A stretch of 63,103 nucleotides of DNA, taken from assembly GCA_017537045.1 (NCBI GenBank), contig JAFYLN010000181.1:1-63103 (forward strand), given 5' to 3'. How positions within the stretch are numbered: position 1 is the first letter of the stretch; every line of letters starts with the position of its first letter. Below are positions 1 through 6,512 of the stretch, piece by piece. The notes below the pieces were generated by a model, which saw only the letters and a program-made list of their open reading frames with translations, was not told the DNA's origin and ran no database searches. Source of the stretch: Oscillospiraceae bacterium (GTDB lineage: Bacteria; Bacillota_A; Clostridia; Oscillospirales; Oscillospiraceae). The position numbers and the translations under genes are program-made.

Positions 1-163
1 CCTTTGCTGATTTCGAAAAGCAGCTGGCTGTTAGACAACGTCAATATAACAACTTCCCCATGAGACCACTCAACTGGAAGTCACCGAAACATGTTCTTTT
101 TTCTTTCCCGAATGTGTAACACATCATTGACAAACCTACAGTATTTTGGCATTTTTCCTTGAT

Positions 164-1162
164 TTAGAGCAAAAGTTGCCCCCAGAGGCATACATCCGAG
201 AAGAACGGCGTTTCGTAAGCGGCATCCAAAATGGCTTCCACATTTTCGATGGAATTCTCAATTTCTTTGGAGTAGAGCTGAGCGGTTTCTATCAGATTTC
301 CGCCTAATATTTGAACGGTCAGGCAGGAGATGACCGCGAGTTTTACACGTCCCATCAGATCGAAATCCGAAACAGCCTGCAACCAGTAGCGATCCACAAA
401 GTATCTGGCCAGAGTCAGGTGGCGGGGCTCCCAGGGGGCAGGGGAGGGGGTGTCCAGACGGGCAGCCCACTCTGGTGTCAGAATCTCCAACTCCTTGAAA
501 AAGTTCAGGATTTCCTTGATATTGCCTCTTCGGGCGTATTTTCCGGCGTGTTCCAGCAGTGCATCCGCATCAAAAGCGGAGGATATCTCTGCGCCGTTCA
601 GTTCGGCCTGCGCATGATAGCCGTAGATCAGCAACAGAGCCAGCGTTTCGCCTACACCATGGGACGTATCAGCCAGAATCATCCGGGCAGTTTCCCGGGT
701 CCGCAGCAGAATTTCCATATCGGCTGCGTCATATTCCGGCGCTTCGCCGCCGGATGCCTCCTGCGTCACAAAAGTGAGCGCAGGTGTTTCCAGAATGATG
801 CGCGCAGCTTCCGGGCAGGAAAGCTCCAATCCGTACTCGATAAAATCGCCGTAGTCATGGCTCAGGCGGGGAAAATCCCGACAGGTTTTACACAGTGCCT
901 CTTCTCCCAGCTCCGCCTGAATGCGGCACAGGCCATCGTCACGCCACATGGGGCAGCGGCGGTTTTCGATGGTCATGTAGGTTTCGCCGTCCTCGCTTTT
1001 CAGAACCTGACGCAGACGCTCCCCCAGTGTGCCGGGCAGGGTGCGGTAGAGGGTGGCTTTTTCTTCGTCCACCAGCACGTCCCATTCCTTACAGCAACTG
1101 TCGGGACACTGCCCCGCAATGCAGCGGAAAGTATCAAAATAAGAGGGCTTGATAATCTTCAT
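164..1162 (-). CDS. FliB-family protein (flagellin lysine-N-methylase-like)
   Basis: The 332-residue protein opens with MKIIKPSYFDTFRCIAGQCP and carries clustered cysteines (CIAGQCPDSCC near residues 13-23, then CPMW, CRI, CKTCRDFPR near residues 70-95). This pattern is typical of FliB-family proteins annotated as flagellin lysine-N-methylases; the cysteines probably bind a metal or Fe-S cluster. The ATG at 1162 is preferred over upstream starts because GGAGG lies 5 bases ahead of it. No flagellar genes occur in this window, so the substrate here may differ. The family call is fairly sure; the function is inferred. Confidence 0.75.
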   Translation of the reverse strand: MKIIKPSYFDTFRCIAGQCPDSCCKEWDVLVDEEKATLYRTLPGTLGERLRQVLKSEDGETYMTIENRRCPMWRDDGLCRIQAELGEEALCKTCRDFPRLSHDYGDFIEYGLELSCPEAARIILETPALTFVTQEASGGEAPEYDAADMEILLRTRETARMILADTSHGVGETLALLLIYGYHAQAELNGAEISSAFDADALLEHAGKYARRGNIKEILNFFKELEILTPEWAARLDTPSPAPWEPRHLTLARYFVDRYWLQAVSDFDLMGRVKLAVISCLTVQILGGNLIETAQLYSKEIENSIENVEAILDAAYETPFFSDVCLWGQLLL

Positions 1163-1252
1163 AAAACCTCCGGAGGGGAATTGATAAGAGCACAATAAAC
1201 TGGAAGTTGGATATCTATGATCTGGAATCATTGTATCACATCGCGGCAAAAG

Positions 1253-1276
1253 AAAAAAGGGTGGATTTCTCCACCC
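1253..1276 (-). terminator. Rho-independent terminator after the RHH gene
   Basis: A 7-bp stem (GGGTGGA/TCCACCC) with a 4-base loop is followed on the minus strand by six T residues. It sits directly after the stop of the ribbon-helix-helix gene and also separates it from the FliB-like gene. Confidence 0.8.
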
Positions 1277-1279
1277 TGC

Positions 1280-1474
1280 TCATTCCACGACTTTAACAAT
1301 ATCGACTGATGCTTCTAAAAGCAAATTGATTAGTTCATTGCGGGAGCGGTTGGTGTCTGCGGAAAGCTGATCCAACTTGTCAATCAATTCGTCTTTCATA
1401 CGAACAGAAACGATTTTATATCCATCGTCTCCGCGCTTTGCAACTTTCTTTTTGATTTTGATTTCTTCTGCCAT
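1280..1474 (-). CDS. Ribbon-helix-helix (CopG/Arc-like) small protein
   Basis: This 64-residue basic protein has a predicted beta strand (YKIVSVRMKDELI) followed by two helices (DKLDQLSADTNRSRNELINLLLEAS), the layout of CopG/Arc/MetJ DNA-binding proteins. The ATG at 1474 lies 6 bases after AGAGGTG; a GTG three codons upstream overlaps that ribosome site and is less likely. Such proteins act as dimeric repressors or antitoxins. No toxin gene is adjacent, so it is probably a stand-alone regulator. It is transcribed away from the lipoprotein gene across a shared intergenic region and could regulate it; that is inference. Confidence 0.7.
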   Translation of the reverse strand: MAEEIKIKKKVAKRGDDGYKIVSVRMKDELIDKLDQLSADTNRSRNELINLLLEASVDIVKVVE

Positions 1475-1505
1475 CACAATCACCTCTATATAGTGTAATT
1501 GTACC

Positions 1506-1535
1506 TTGACAGACTTAGTTTTAATATATTATAAT
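1506..1535 (+). promoter_or_regulatory. Sigma-70 type promoter of the lipoprotein gene
   Basis: TTGACA (1506-1511) and TATAAT (1530-1535) are separated by 18 bp, about 48 bp upstream of the lipoprotein start codon. Confidence 0.75.
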
Positions 1536-1583
1536 TAAGTAGTTCGATGAACACTATAAAAATATAGTTAAAAGGTGATATTG

Positions 1584-2288
1584 ATGAAAAAAAGACTATC
1601 CCTACTCCTGGCGCTGGTGATGTGCCTGCCCTTGTACGCTTGCGGCGGCGGAAACGATGCCTCTAAAACCGAAGCACCTACGGAAATTACAGCGCCCGAA
1701 GAAGCTAAAATGTCAAAGGACGAAATGCTGAATGTTTCAACTCCGTTGACCAGAGAGGAAATAGACAAATCAATCAGAAATATTGCTTTTGCAAAAAATT
1801 TGATTGGAAATACATATACCTTTGGTGGCGAGGTTTTTTCCGTCGCAGAAGATTATGCAGTTGTCACTTTTTATATTGCTGATGAGCAGGGTGCGTATGG
1901 CACTGCTGCAAATGTGATGGTTGCGAATTTGTATCTGCCGTTGGAAGAATTGATTTCTCTGGAAAATCAACAGCGTCTTTCTTTTGTAGGGCAGCTCGAC
2001 GATGTGAATACGCATGATGAAACCATTCCGGGTTGGGGAACACAAACGGTTGTTGATTTGGTATTCAAGAGTGTCGCTGTTGTTTCTGACCGATTCGAAG
2101 CAACTGGCAAGCTTCATAGCCAAAACGCAAGCTATGGAGAAGACGCATGGAATATTAAATTTCCTGACAGCGATTACCTTTCTGTCGTTCATTTCAGAGA
2201 TGATGTAAGTGCTTATAAAGGACAGGAAATTACTTATTCTTATAAAATTACAAGCGATGGATGCGTTGATGCGTATATCATCGAATAA
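1584..2288 (+). CDS. Secreted lipoprotein, possible OB-fold domain
   Basis: The 234-residue protein has a signal peptide (MKKRLSLLLALVMCLPLY) ending in a lipobox with cysteine (LYAC), then a Gly/Ala/Thr/Glu linker and a soluble domain. That domain (GNTYTFGGEVFSV near residue 75, and GQEITYSYKI near the C-terminus) resembles the tRNA_anti-like OB-fold found in many Clostridia lipoproteins, but this assignment is tentative. The start is the second ATG-type codon, 6 bases after AAAGGTG. It is expected to be anchored to the outer face of the membrane. Partner and ligand are unknown. Confidence 0.75.
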   Translation: MKKRLSLLLALVMCLPLYACGGGNDASKTEAPTEITAPEEAKMSKDEMLNVSTPLTREEIDKSIRNIAFAKNLIGNTYTFGGEVFSVAEDYAVVTFYIADEQGAYGTAANVMVANLYLPLEELISLENQQRLSFVGQLDDVNTHDETIPGWGTQTVVDLVFKSVAVVSDRFEATGKLHSQNASYGEDAWNIKFPDSDYLSVVHFRDDVSAYKGQEITYSYKITSDGCVDAYIIE

Positions 2289-2298
2289 CGAAAATCGT

Positions 2299-2325
2299 GG
2301 AGCGGACCTGCGTCCGCTCCAATTT
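2299..2325 (+). terminator. Terminator of the lipoprotein gene
   Basis: An 8-bp perfect stem (GGAGCGGA/TCCGCTCC) begins 10 bases after the stop codon and is followed by AATTTCTAT. Confidence 0.6.
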
Positions 2326-2345
2326 CTATATCCTCAGGGCAGAAA

Positions 2346-2380
2346 CATGAGAAAAGCGCGCATACAAAAGCATGCGCGCT
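2346..2380 (-). terminator. Terminator of the DivIVA-like gene
   Basis: AGCGCGCAT (2355-2363) pairs with ATGCGCGCT (2372-2380). Read on the minus strand the stem is followed by TTTTCTCAT. It ends 6 bp after the stop of the DivIVA-like gene. Confidence 0.8.
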
Positions 2381-2385
2381 GTAGA

Positions 2386-2973
2386 TCATTCCAGATCGTC
2401 CCCGGGCCGGATGGCGGACATGGCGGCGGCTGCGTCCTGCAGTGCCTGCTTGCTGCCGGTGATAGCAGACTGGAATTCAGCCACCTGACCGGCCACCTGA
2501 TCGGCCATCCGGCTGATGAGGGCAGCGGCATCATCGACTTTCACAGTTGCGTCTGCCAGAACGGCGTTGGCCTGACGGTACAACTGCCCGGCACGCTCAC
2601 GCGCCATGCGTTCGGTACGCTCGGCGCGGCGGTAGGCCTCCAGCTCGCCGTCAGTGTGGGCGGTGCATACGGGTTCAATGGGCGCGGACTGCACCTGTTC
2701 CAGCCGCGCGGTCAGCTCGGCAATGGTTGCCTCCTGCGCCTTGCACTGGTCGAAAAGCTCGCGGATGCGGGCTGCCTGCTGTGCTACCAGTTCGTCCGTT
2801 ACGGATTCGACCGGTGCAGCCGGAACCTGCTGTGCGCTGCTGCGCAGAAAGTCCAGCTCGGACTGGAGACGGTTGACCTCGCTTGCGTGCTGGGCGTTCA
2901 GATATTCAATGTAATGAACCACGTCTTCGCGGTTAAAGCCATTCAAAGCGTTGCGGAAAGTCTGCTGTGCCAT
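2386..2973 (-). CDS. DivIVA-domain coiled-coil protein
   Basis: The 195-residue protein starts MAQQTFRNALNGFNREDVVHYIEYLNAQ, matching the N-terminal membrane-curvature module of DivIVA/GpsB-like proteins. A long Glu/Gln/Ala-rich helical region (residues 25-110) suits coiled-coil assembly; the rest is helical without membrane segments. The start follows AAAGGAGG by 7 bases. Proteins of this type localise to septa or poles and scaffold division or wall synthesis. It is monocistronic and ends in its own terminator. The exact role is unknown and it is not clearly DivIVA itself. Confidence 0.65.
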   Translation of the reverse strand: MAQQTFRNALNGFNREDVVHYIEYLNAQHASEVNRLQSELDFLRSSAQQVPAAPVESVTDELVAQQAARIRELFDQCKAQEATIAELTARLEQVQSAPIEPVCTAHTDGELEAYRRAERTERMARERAGQLYRQANAVLADATVKVDDAAALISRMADQVAGQVAEFQSAITGSKQALQDAAAAMSAIRPGDDLE

Positions 2974-3102
2974 GGTGTGTCCTCCTTTGGCGGGTGCTGG
3001 GTAAGAAATATGTTTTGAGAGATTATAGCACATCTTGCGTCGGAAAACAACTGTTTTTGCGGCGGTGGAAACCCGGTGCGGCGAAAAAATTCAGAATTCC
3101 CC

Positions 3103-3131
3103 TTTACAAAAGGGGAAAAGATTGGTATAAT
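3103..3131 (+). promoter_or_regulatory. tRNA-Arg promoter
   Basis: TTTACA (3103-3108) and TATAAT (3126-3131) have 17-bp spacing and lie 20 bp upstream of the tRNA. The -35 region is inside a small palindrome (CCCCTTT/AAAGGGG). Confidence 0.7.
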
Positions 3132-3150
3132 AGCTAGGCTTTCAGCAAAT

Positions 3151-3226
3151 GCGCCGGTGGCTCAATGGATAGAGCATCGGATTCCGGTTCCGAGGGTTGG
3201 GGGTTCGAGTCCCTTCCGGCGTACCA
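3151..3226 (+). tRNA. tRNA-Arg (anticodon CCG)
   Basis: A complete cloverleaf was folded by hand: acceptor stem GCGCCGG/CCGGCGT, D-stem GCTC/GAGC, anticodon stem TCGGA/TCCGA with loop TTCCGGT (anticodon CCG, reading CGG), 5-base variable loop, T-loop TTCGAGT, discriminator A and encoded CCA. The 3' end overlaps the start of an 80-bp sequence repeated at 23525, so this gene is the apparent integration target of element A. The tRNA itself is intact. Confidence 0.95.
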
Positions 3227-3298
3227 AAGAAGAATAATCCGAACCTTATCTCAGTAGGAGAAGGGTTCGGATTATTTTTGCTTTTGGGAGGACAATAT
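3219..3298 (+). repeat. Left 80-bp direct repeat (attL candidate)
   Basis: These 80 bp are identical to 23525-23604. They comprise the last 8 bases of the tRNA, the hairpin downstream of it, and the ribosome site of the 82-residue gene up to AT of its ATG. The base before each copy differs (G here, C at 23524), so the tRNA side marks the recombination boundary. Confidence 0.85.
3233..3279 (+). terminator. Terminator downstream of tRNA-Arg
   Basis: A 13-bp perfect stem (AATAATCCGAACC, 3233-3245, with 3264-3276) is followed by TTTGCTTTT. It starts 7 bases after the tRNA CCA and is entirely inside the 80-bp repeat. In the right copy the same DNA encodes the last residues of the recombinase. Confidence 0.85.
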
Positions 3299-3545
3299 GG
3301 ATAAGATTATTTCTTATGAGTTCAATATCGACACAGCCTGTGTCGAGGTCAAATATGCCGACGGAAACATGATCTCCATCGACTGCACCAGAGTCGAGAA
3401 TGAGGTTGCCCGGAATATGTACGAAGCCGGTGAATTGGATTGGCTGGTGTATAATGCCCCGGTGGACTATGTGAATCTATTGCTCCACGGAGACATCCGG
3501 GAGTATCTGAGAAACACGACTGACTATCATCCGCTGGATACTTGA
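3297..3545 (+). CDS. 82-residue conserved protein (DUF6061-like)
   Basis: The short acidic protein contains FNIDTACVEVKYADGNMISI and a helical C-terminal half, resembling a small family (DUF6061) often found in Clostridia mobile elements; the family name is recalled, not searched. The ATG follows GGGAGGAC by 3 bases and lies at the end of the 80-bp repeat. It is the first gene inside element A next to tRNA-Arg, which suggests an element-specific role such as excision control; that is inference. A second copy at 23603 has lost its start codon. No function is known. Confidence 0.7.
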   Translation: MDKIISYEFNIDTACVEVKYADGNMISIDCTRVENEVARNMYEAGELDWLVYNAPVDYVNLLLHGDIREYLRNTTDYHPLDT

Positions 3546-3549
3546 TATG

Positions 3550-3586
3550 ACTGCGGTGCTGCCGATTTCGGTGGCACCGCAGTTTT
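3550..3586 (+). terminator. Terminator of the 82-residue gene
   Basis: ACTGCGGTGC (3550-3559) pairs with GCACCGCAGT (3574-3583), followed by TTTACC. A slightly altered version follows the pseudogene copy near 23850. Confidence 0.7.
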
Positions 3587-3602
3587 ACCTAAACGGGAAA
3601 AT

Positions 3603-3710
3603 CCAATCTTGGACAATCCAGTATTGGGTCAACCAATATTGGGAAAACGACCCCAATTAATAACTAATATAATCAAATACTAATTAATCAATAACTTATC
3701 AATCATTCTT
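3603..3710. repeat. Three phased palindromes plus AT-rich tract
   Basis: CCAATCTTGG, CCAGTATTGG and CCAATATTGG start at 3603, 3618 and 3633, exactly 15 bp apart, and are followed by about 55 bp of nearly pure AT. The same spacing is kept at 23911, 23926 and 23941. This looks like an iteron or accessory protein-binding array. No gene covers 3546-4150. Confidence 0.6.
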
Positions 3711-3978
3711 TCTCGACGAAGGAATCCCATATAGAAAATGTAACGCACTTAAAGCCGTTTTTGAGGTCTGACAAGGAAACATATTACCCCTATCAGAACC
3801 ACAGAAAAAAGTCGTTGTGCCGCAGTACTTTTTTGGGGCAAAAATGTTACAATGTAGAAGAATAGAACCTCGTTTTTGGAGGGGGTAGTATCCTAACATT
3901 AGCCCCTCCGTTTTCGGGCGAAAAAGGCACTGGTATGACAGCTCTTTTTCTCCCTATTTTTCTATGCTCCAAGTTCTA

Positions 3979-4007
3979 TTGACAGCATTTTGGATCGATG
4001 CTATAAT
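3979..4007 (+). promoter_or_regulatory. Conserved promoter ahead of a terminator hairpin (left arm)
   Basis: TTGACA (3979-3984), a 17-bp spacer and TATAAT (4002-4007) form a near-consensus promoter. The hairpin at 4031-4063 would end transcripts after about 50 nt. No plus-strand gene follows here, whereas the right-arm copy leads into the 64-residue gene at 24476. Confidence 0.7.
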
Positions 4008-4030
4008 AATAGCGCAATAGAATAGCTTCG

Positions 4031-4063
4031 ATGCAGACACTCTTGACGGGTGTCTGCATTTTG
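4031..4063 (+). terminator. Terminator or attenuator hairpin
   Basis: A 10-bp perfect stem (ATGCAGACAC/GTGTCTGCAT) is followed by TTTGTT, about 25 bp downstream of a strong promoter. Together they could make a very short RNA. Confidence 0.7.
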
Positions 4064-4108
4064 TTGAAAGTATTGGATCTGAATATAGTATTTACCTAAT
4101 AATGAAAC

Positions 4109-4146
4109 AAACCTCTGAACTCCGCAGAAACGAAGTACAGAGGTTT
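4109..4146 (-). terminator. Terminator of the DUF4160/DUF2442/XRE operon
   Basis: AAACCTCTG pairs with CAGAGGTTT. On the minus strand the stem is followed by TGTTTCATTATT, 4 bp after the XRE stop codon. Confidence 0.65.
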
Positions 4147-4150
4147 GATA

Positions 4151-4360
4151 TTATGCAGATGGAATGACGCTGAGATTGCACCCTAATGCTGTGGCAACCT
4201 TTAGGAGCGTATCCAACTGGGGGACTGCCTTTTTACTTTCCAGCCGGGCTATGACGGACTGCGTCAGTCGGGCATCTTCTGCAAGCTGCTTTTGGGTTTT
4301 TCCTTGACGGTGACGTTCCGCAATCAGCTGATCTATGATCGCATTACAACTTTCAGACAT
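4151..4360 (-). CDS. XRE-family helix-turn-helix protein (antitoxin-like)
   Basis: This 69-residue protein is almost entirely one helix-turn-helix domain (GKTQKQLAEDARLTQSVIAR followed by LESKKAVPQLDTL). The start ATG at 4360 follows GGAGGTG and overlaps the stop region of the DUF2442 gene by 8 bases, which implies translational coupling. In size and position it resembles HigA/HipB-type antitoxins that repress their own operon. It is the last of three co-oriented genes. DNA binding is confident; the antitoxin role is inferred. Confidence 0.8.
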   Translation of the reverse strand: MSESCNAIIDQLIAERHRQGKTQKQLAEDARLTQSVIARLESKKAVPQLDTLLKVATALGCNLSVIPSA

Positions 4361-4721
4361 TAACGGCACCTCCGGTGATGGGGATGCTGTCCACATAACA
4401 AGCGTCAGGGCAAAGGTCAACTTTATTATTCCAAACGATATTGCTATCTACCGTAGGATCGATATCCCAGGAAACACAGTGCTGCTCATCCAGGTAGACT
4501 CTGCGAAAATTTTCCAACTTGCGAAAAGGTGCAAAAACAGTGCCGGGCTGAAGGGTGGGCAAAACGTTATAAAGACGATGCTCACCGTTATCAAAAGTCA
4601 AAGTCAACGTAAAGTCGTCGTTGGCAACGACTTCTGTAATTTTTCTGCGTCCGGAAGCAAAATATAGAGCCATCTTCTGACTAAAACCTTTAGAGAGATA
4701 ATATTCTACGCTCTGTCCCAT
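4353..4721 (-). CDS. DUF2442-like protein
   Basis: The 122-residue protein contains the DUF2442-type core FTLTLTFDNGEHRLYNV near residue 37, where strands describe how the protein reads the negative of its name motif, and later LDEQHCVSWDID. The ATG follows GGAAGG with good spacing. It sits between a DUF4160 gene and an XRE gene; these families are often neighbours in bacterial islands and have been suspected to form a toxin-antitoxin-like unit. The N-terminal 25 residues (MGQSVEYYLSKGFSQKMALY) form an additional helical segment. Biochemical function is unknown. Confidence 0.75.
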   Translation of the reverse strand: MGQSVEYYLSKGFSQKMALYFASGRRKITEVVANDDFTLTLTFDNGEHRLYNVLPTLQPGTVFAPFRKLENFRRVYLDEQHCVSWDIDPTVDSNIVWNNKVDLCPDACYVDSIPITGGAVNV

Positions 4722-4751
4722 GGTATCACTTCCTTCCTATAGAGGCAACTG

Positions 4752-5012
4752 TTACTTCAGAGGCTCAATTTCAAACAGTTCCTGCTTTCTGACCGCCAAC
4801 TCCCAGTTTTCCATCAACTGATCCTGACGAATTGCAGCCCAGCCCAGAACCATTTTCAACTGTTTGCTGGGAATGTGACCTTCAATTGCTTCCAAATCCT
4901 TAATGGAGATCAAAACCTCTTCCCCGCCATAGTAAGCGTGAAAATGCGGAGGCATATGATCCTGCCAGTACATGGTGATTTTGATTCCTCGGAACATAGA
5001 AATTGTGGGCAT
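4752..5012 (-). CDS. DUF4160 domain protein
   Basis: This 86-residue protein shows the DUF4160 signature: MPTISMFRGIKITMYWQDH, then PPHFHAYYGG with two conserved histidines. The start is the ATG at 5012 after AAAGGAG; a TTG three codons upstream overlaps the ribosome site. It is the first gene of an operon with the DUF2442 and XRE genes, behind a promoter with an 18-bp spacer. The PHFH motif suggests metal binding or catalysis. A toxin role is inferred only from the arrangement. Confidence 0.8.
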   Translation of the reverse strand: MPTISMFRGIKITMYWQDHMPPHFHAYYGGEEVLISIKDLEAIEGHIPSKQLKMVLGWAAIRQDQLMENWELAVRKQELFEIEPLK

Positions 5013-5037
5013 AACGTTCAACTCCTTTGTGTTAATA

Positions 5038-5067
5038 ATTATAGCATATTTGCTATTACATGGTCAA
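5038..5067 (-). promoter_or_regulatory. Promoter of the DUF4160 operon
   Basis: On the minus strand TTGACC (5067-5062), an 18-bp spacer and TATAAT (5043-5038). The spacer contains AGCAAATATGCT, a palindrome the XRE product might bind. Confidence 0.65.
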
Positions 5068-5095
5068 TAGTGATGTTACCACTTTTGCAACGAAC

Positions 5096-5521
5096 TTAAA
5101 CAGACAATCTGGCTATGTACTCCACTTTCTGCACATACCCGGTCGAAATTCGATTATTTCTTTCAAAACTCACGCTTCGTATGGGACATATCTTCTTGTT
5201 GGTACGCACGATTGCGTATCTCCTCGGTATGTTCTCCAACCCTTCCGGGGGATATGTCCCATCAAAGTCAGTGGGAGCCTCTGTGGGGCGTTCAGCGGGA
5301 TGATACGGCAGAACAAGCATAAGGGTAATGTCCGGATACTTCTGTTTTGCTCGCTTGACAGCAGCCGCAGAAACTCGGTCAAATCCACCATACGCGCCCA
5401 CATAGAAATAGCGAACGTTTTCTTCCGTAATCAACCTCTCGATTTCCAATTCCAGTTTGGGAAACAACCGCTCGTCTGCCTCCCTGTGACCGATAAAGAA
5501 ACAGCTTTTACCATGCGACAT
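5096..5521 (-). CDS. SLOG-family protein (DUF1273-like), altered C-terminus
   Basis: The protein begins SHGKSCFFIGHREA and has VGAYGGFDRVSAAAV and LVLPYHPAERP, the hallmarks of DUF1273/YpsA-type SLOG Rossmann proteins, which are thought to bind nucleotide-derived ligands. Residues 1-105 align well with the paralog at 25084. After AIVRTN the last 35 residues diverge, suggesting compensating indels or decay. It is divergent from an XRE gene at 5656, with a 10-bp inverted repeat between them. Start ATG 5521 has only a weak GGAG upstream. Confidence 0.75.
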   Translation of the reverse strand: MSHGKSCFFIGHREADERLFPKLELEIERLITEENVRYFYVGAYGGFDRVSAAAVKRAKQKYPDITLMLVLPYHPAERPTEAPTDFDGTYPPEGLENIPRRYAIVRTNKKICPIRSVSFERNNRISTGYVQKVEYIARLSV

Positions 5522-5546
5522 ATACTATCAGCACTCCATTATTATG

Positions 5547-5590
5547 TATTGATATTTATAGTATATATCCCTTTGGAAACAATATCAATA
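5547..5590. promoter_or_regulatory. Inverted repeat between the SLOG and XRE genes
   Basis: TATTGATATT (5547-5556) and AATATCAATA (5581-5590) are perfect 10-bp inverted repeats 24 bp apart. ATATTTATAG also occurs twice (5552 and 5612). These are candidate operators for the XRE protein at 5656. Confidence 0.5.
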
Positions 5591-5655
5591 GTCTGTGGAT
5601 AAACGATTTCCATATTTATAGACTAGATATATCGCAGAAAGAGTGTGTTTCGTCT

Positions 5656-5994
5656 ATGAGTGAAATCGCAAAGGCTGTTGGCCAGAGGATCAGAAATTAC
5701 CGGACAAAGGCCGGGCTCAGTCAGGAGAAGTTAGCAGAGATGTCCAGTTGTCACCCCACATATATCGGTCAGCTGGAACGGGGCGAGAAGAATGCAACCA
5801 TCGAAAGCATCGACAAGATTGCCACCGCATTGAATGTCCCCATGTCCACGCTCTTTGAACAGCTGGGTGGACAGGCTGGTGGCAGCAGGAATATTCCCCT
5901 TGAGTGTTATGAATTTCTTTCCGCCAAGACCCCAGAAGAGCAGGAACAGCTATTCAAGATCCTGTTGGAAATGGACAAATACAGATCCAAGTAA
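5656..5994 (+). CDS. XRE-family transcriptional regulator
   Basis: The 112-residue protein has an N-terminal helix-turn-helix (residues 8-62: AGLSQEKLAEMSSCHPTYIG, LERGEKNATIESIDKIATAL) and a helical C-terminal tail (TPEEQEQLFKILLEMDKYR) likely used for dimerisation or sensing. It is transcribed divergently from the SLOG gene and ends in a strong terminator. In element B the SLOG gene also has a divergent XRE partner, so the pairing is probably functional. No strong ribosome site is visible (AGAAAGAGTG upstream). Confidence 0.8.
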   Translation: MSEIAKAVGQRIRNYRTKAGLSQEKLAEMSSCHPTYIGQLERGEKNATIESIDKIATALNVPMSTLFEQLGGQAGGSRNIPLECYEFLSAKTPEEQEQLFKILLEMDKYRSK

Positions 5995-6000
5995 ATAATC

Positions 6001-6036
6001 AGAGGATGCAGCCTTTCTTGGCAGCATCCTCTTTTT
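6001..6036 (+). terminator. Terminator of the XRE gene
   Basis: A 9-bp stem AGAGGATGC/GCATCCTCT (6001-6009 with 6024-6032) is followed by five T residues. Confidence 0.85.
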
Positions 6037-6039
6037 GCT

Positions 6040-6274
6040 GGAATTGTATGTCTGATTTTATGACTGCCGGGGGCATGTGTTGGAACAACAATAACCATTG
6101 ATTTTGGTAAGCAAGTAGGAATTGGCTGCCTGCCCGGGAGGGGCATGTATCGGAACTGTAAGCATGGCCGATCGTGCCCCTCCCTTGACTGTTCTGCTCG
6201 GACATTTGCAGAGGCAAATTGTCCTCACAGAACCCCTCTGAATTGCGTGTTTTTTGACTGCGCCGATGGCTGCT
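6040..6274. other. Non-coding remnant between the XRE gene and the rusA repeat
   Basis: No convincing gene is seen here. The stretch has two related GC-rich blocks (around 6068-6080 and 6135-6190, both containing GGGGCATGT followed by GGAAC) and looks like decayed sequence at the edge of the inserted carbohydrate locus. Confidence 0.4.
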
Positions 6275-6499
6275 TGTAAAATCAGTCTGGTACAGATAAC
6301 GTCACCTTTTTCCGGTCTGGGAGATTTTCTCCATGACCATTTGGGAACCGTCATGGTTGGAACCTGTTTTAGCGGAAAAATTCGCACTTTTTCGGGTCCT
6401 CACGGTCGTAAATTCTTACTTCTGTCATACCGATTTTGCCCTAGCTGGCATATGTGCTACAGGACACATGCTTAAGGTCATTGTCATCGAAAAAGATAC
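6275..6499 (+). repeat. Left 225-bp direct repeat with a rusA 3'-end remnant
   Basis: It aligns with 17862-18086 in the same orientation. On the minus strand it encodes the last 35 or so codons of a RusA-like protein (IFFDDN, then TEVRI, ending CEFFR and stop) with an in-frame stop in the middle, so it is a dead fragment. The 100 bp after the stop codon are about 96 percent identical to the right copy, better conserved than the coding part. Confidence 0.8.
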
Positions 6500-6512
6500 G
6501 TTGGCGACTATA

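Larger units (their letters stand above)
3219..4063 (+). repeat. Left copy of a duplicated element arm
   Basis: About 0.85 kb aligns in the same orientation with 23525-24325. The shared features, in order, are the 80-bp perfect core, the 82-residue gene (dead in the right copy), a GC-rich hairpin, three CCAATATTGG-like palindromes at 15-bp spacing, an AT-rich stretch, a sigma-70 promoter and a terminator hairpin. After the core, identity falls to roughly 85-90 percent by eye. Confidence 0.8.

Noticed and set aside
311..1198. A 295-codon plus-strand frame opposite the FliB-like gene
   Set aside because: No ribosome site or family match; the minus-strand product has conserved cysteine motifs.
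3699..3899. Minus-strand frame shared in part with 24057-24299 (GTTTFFC region)
   Set aside because: The similarity follows from the duplicated arm; ends and starts differ between copies and no ribosome site is present.
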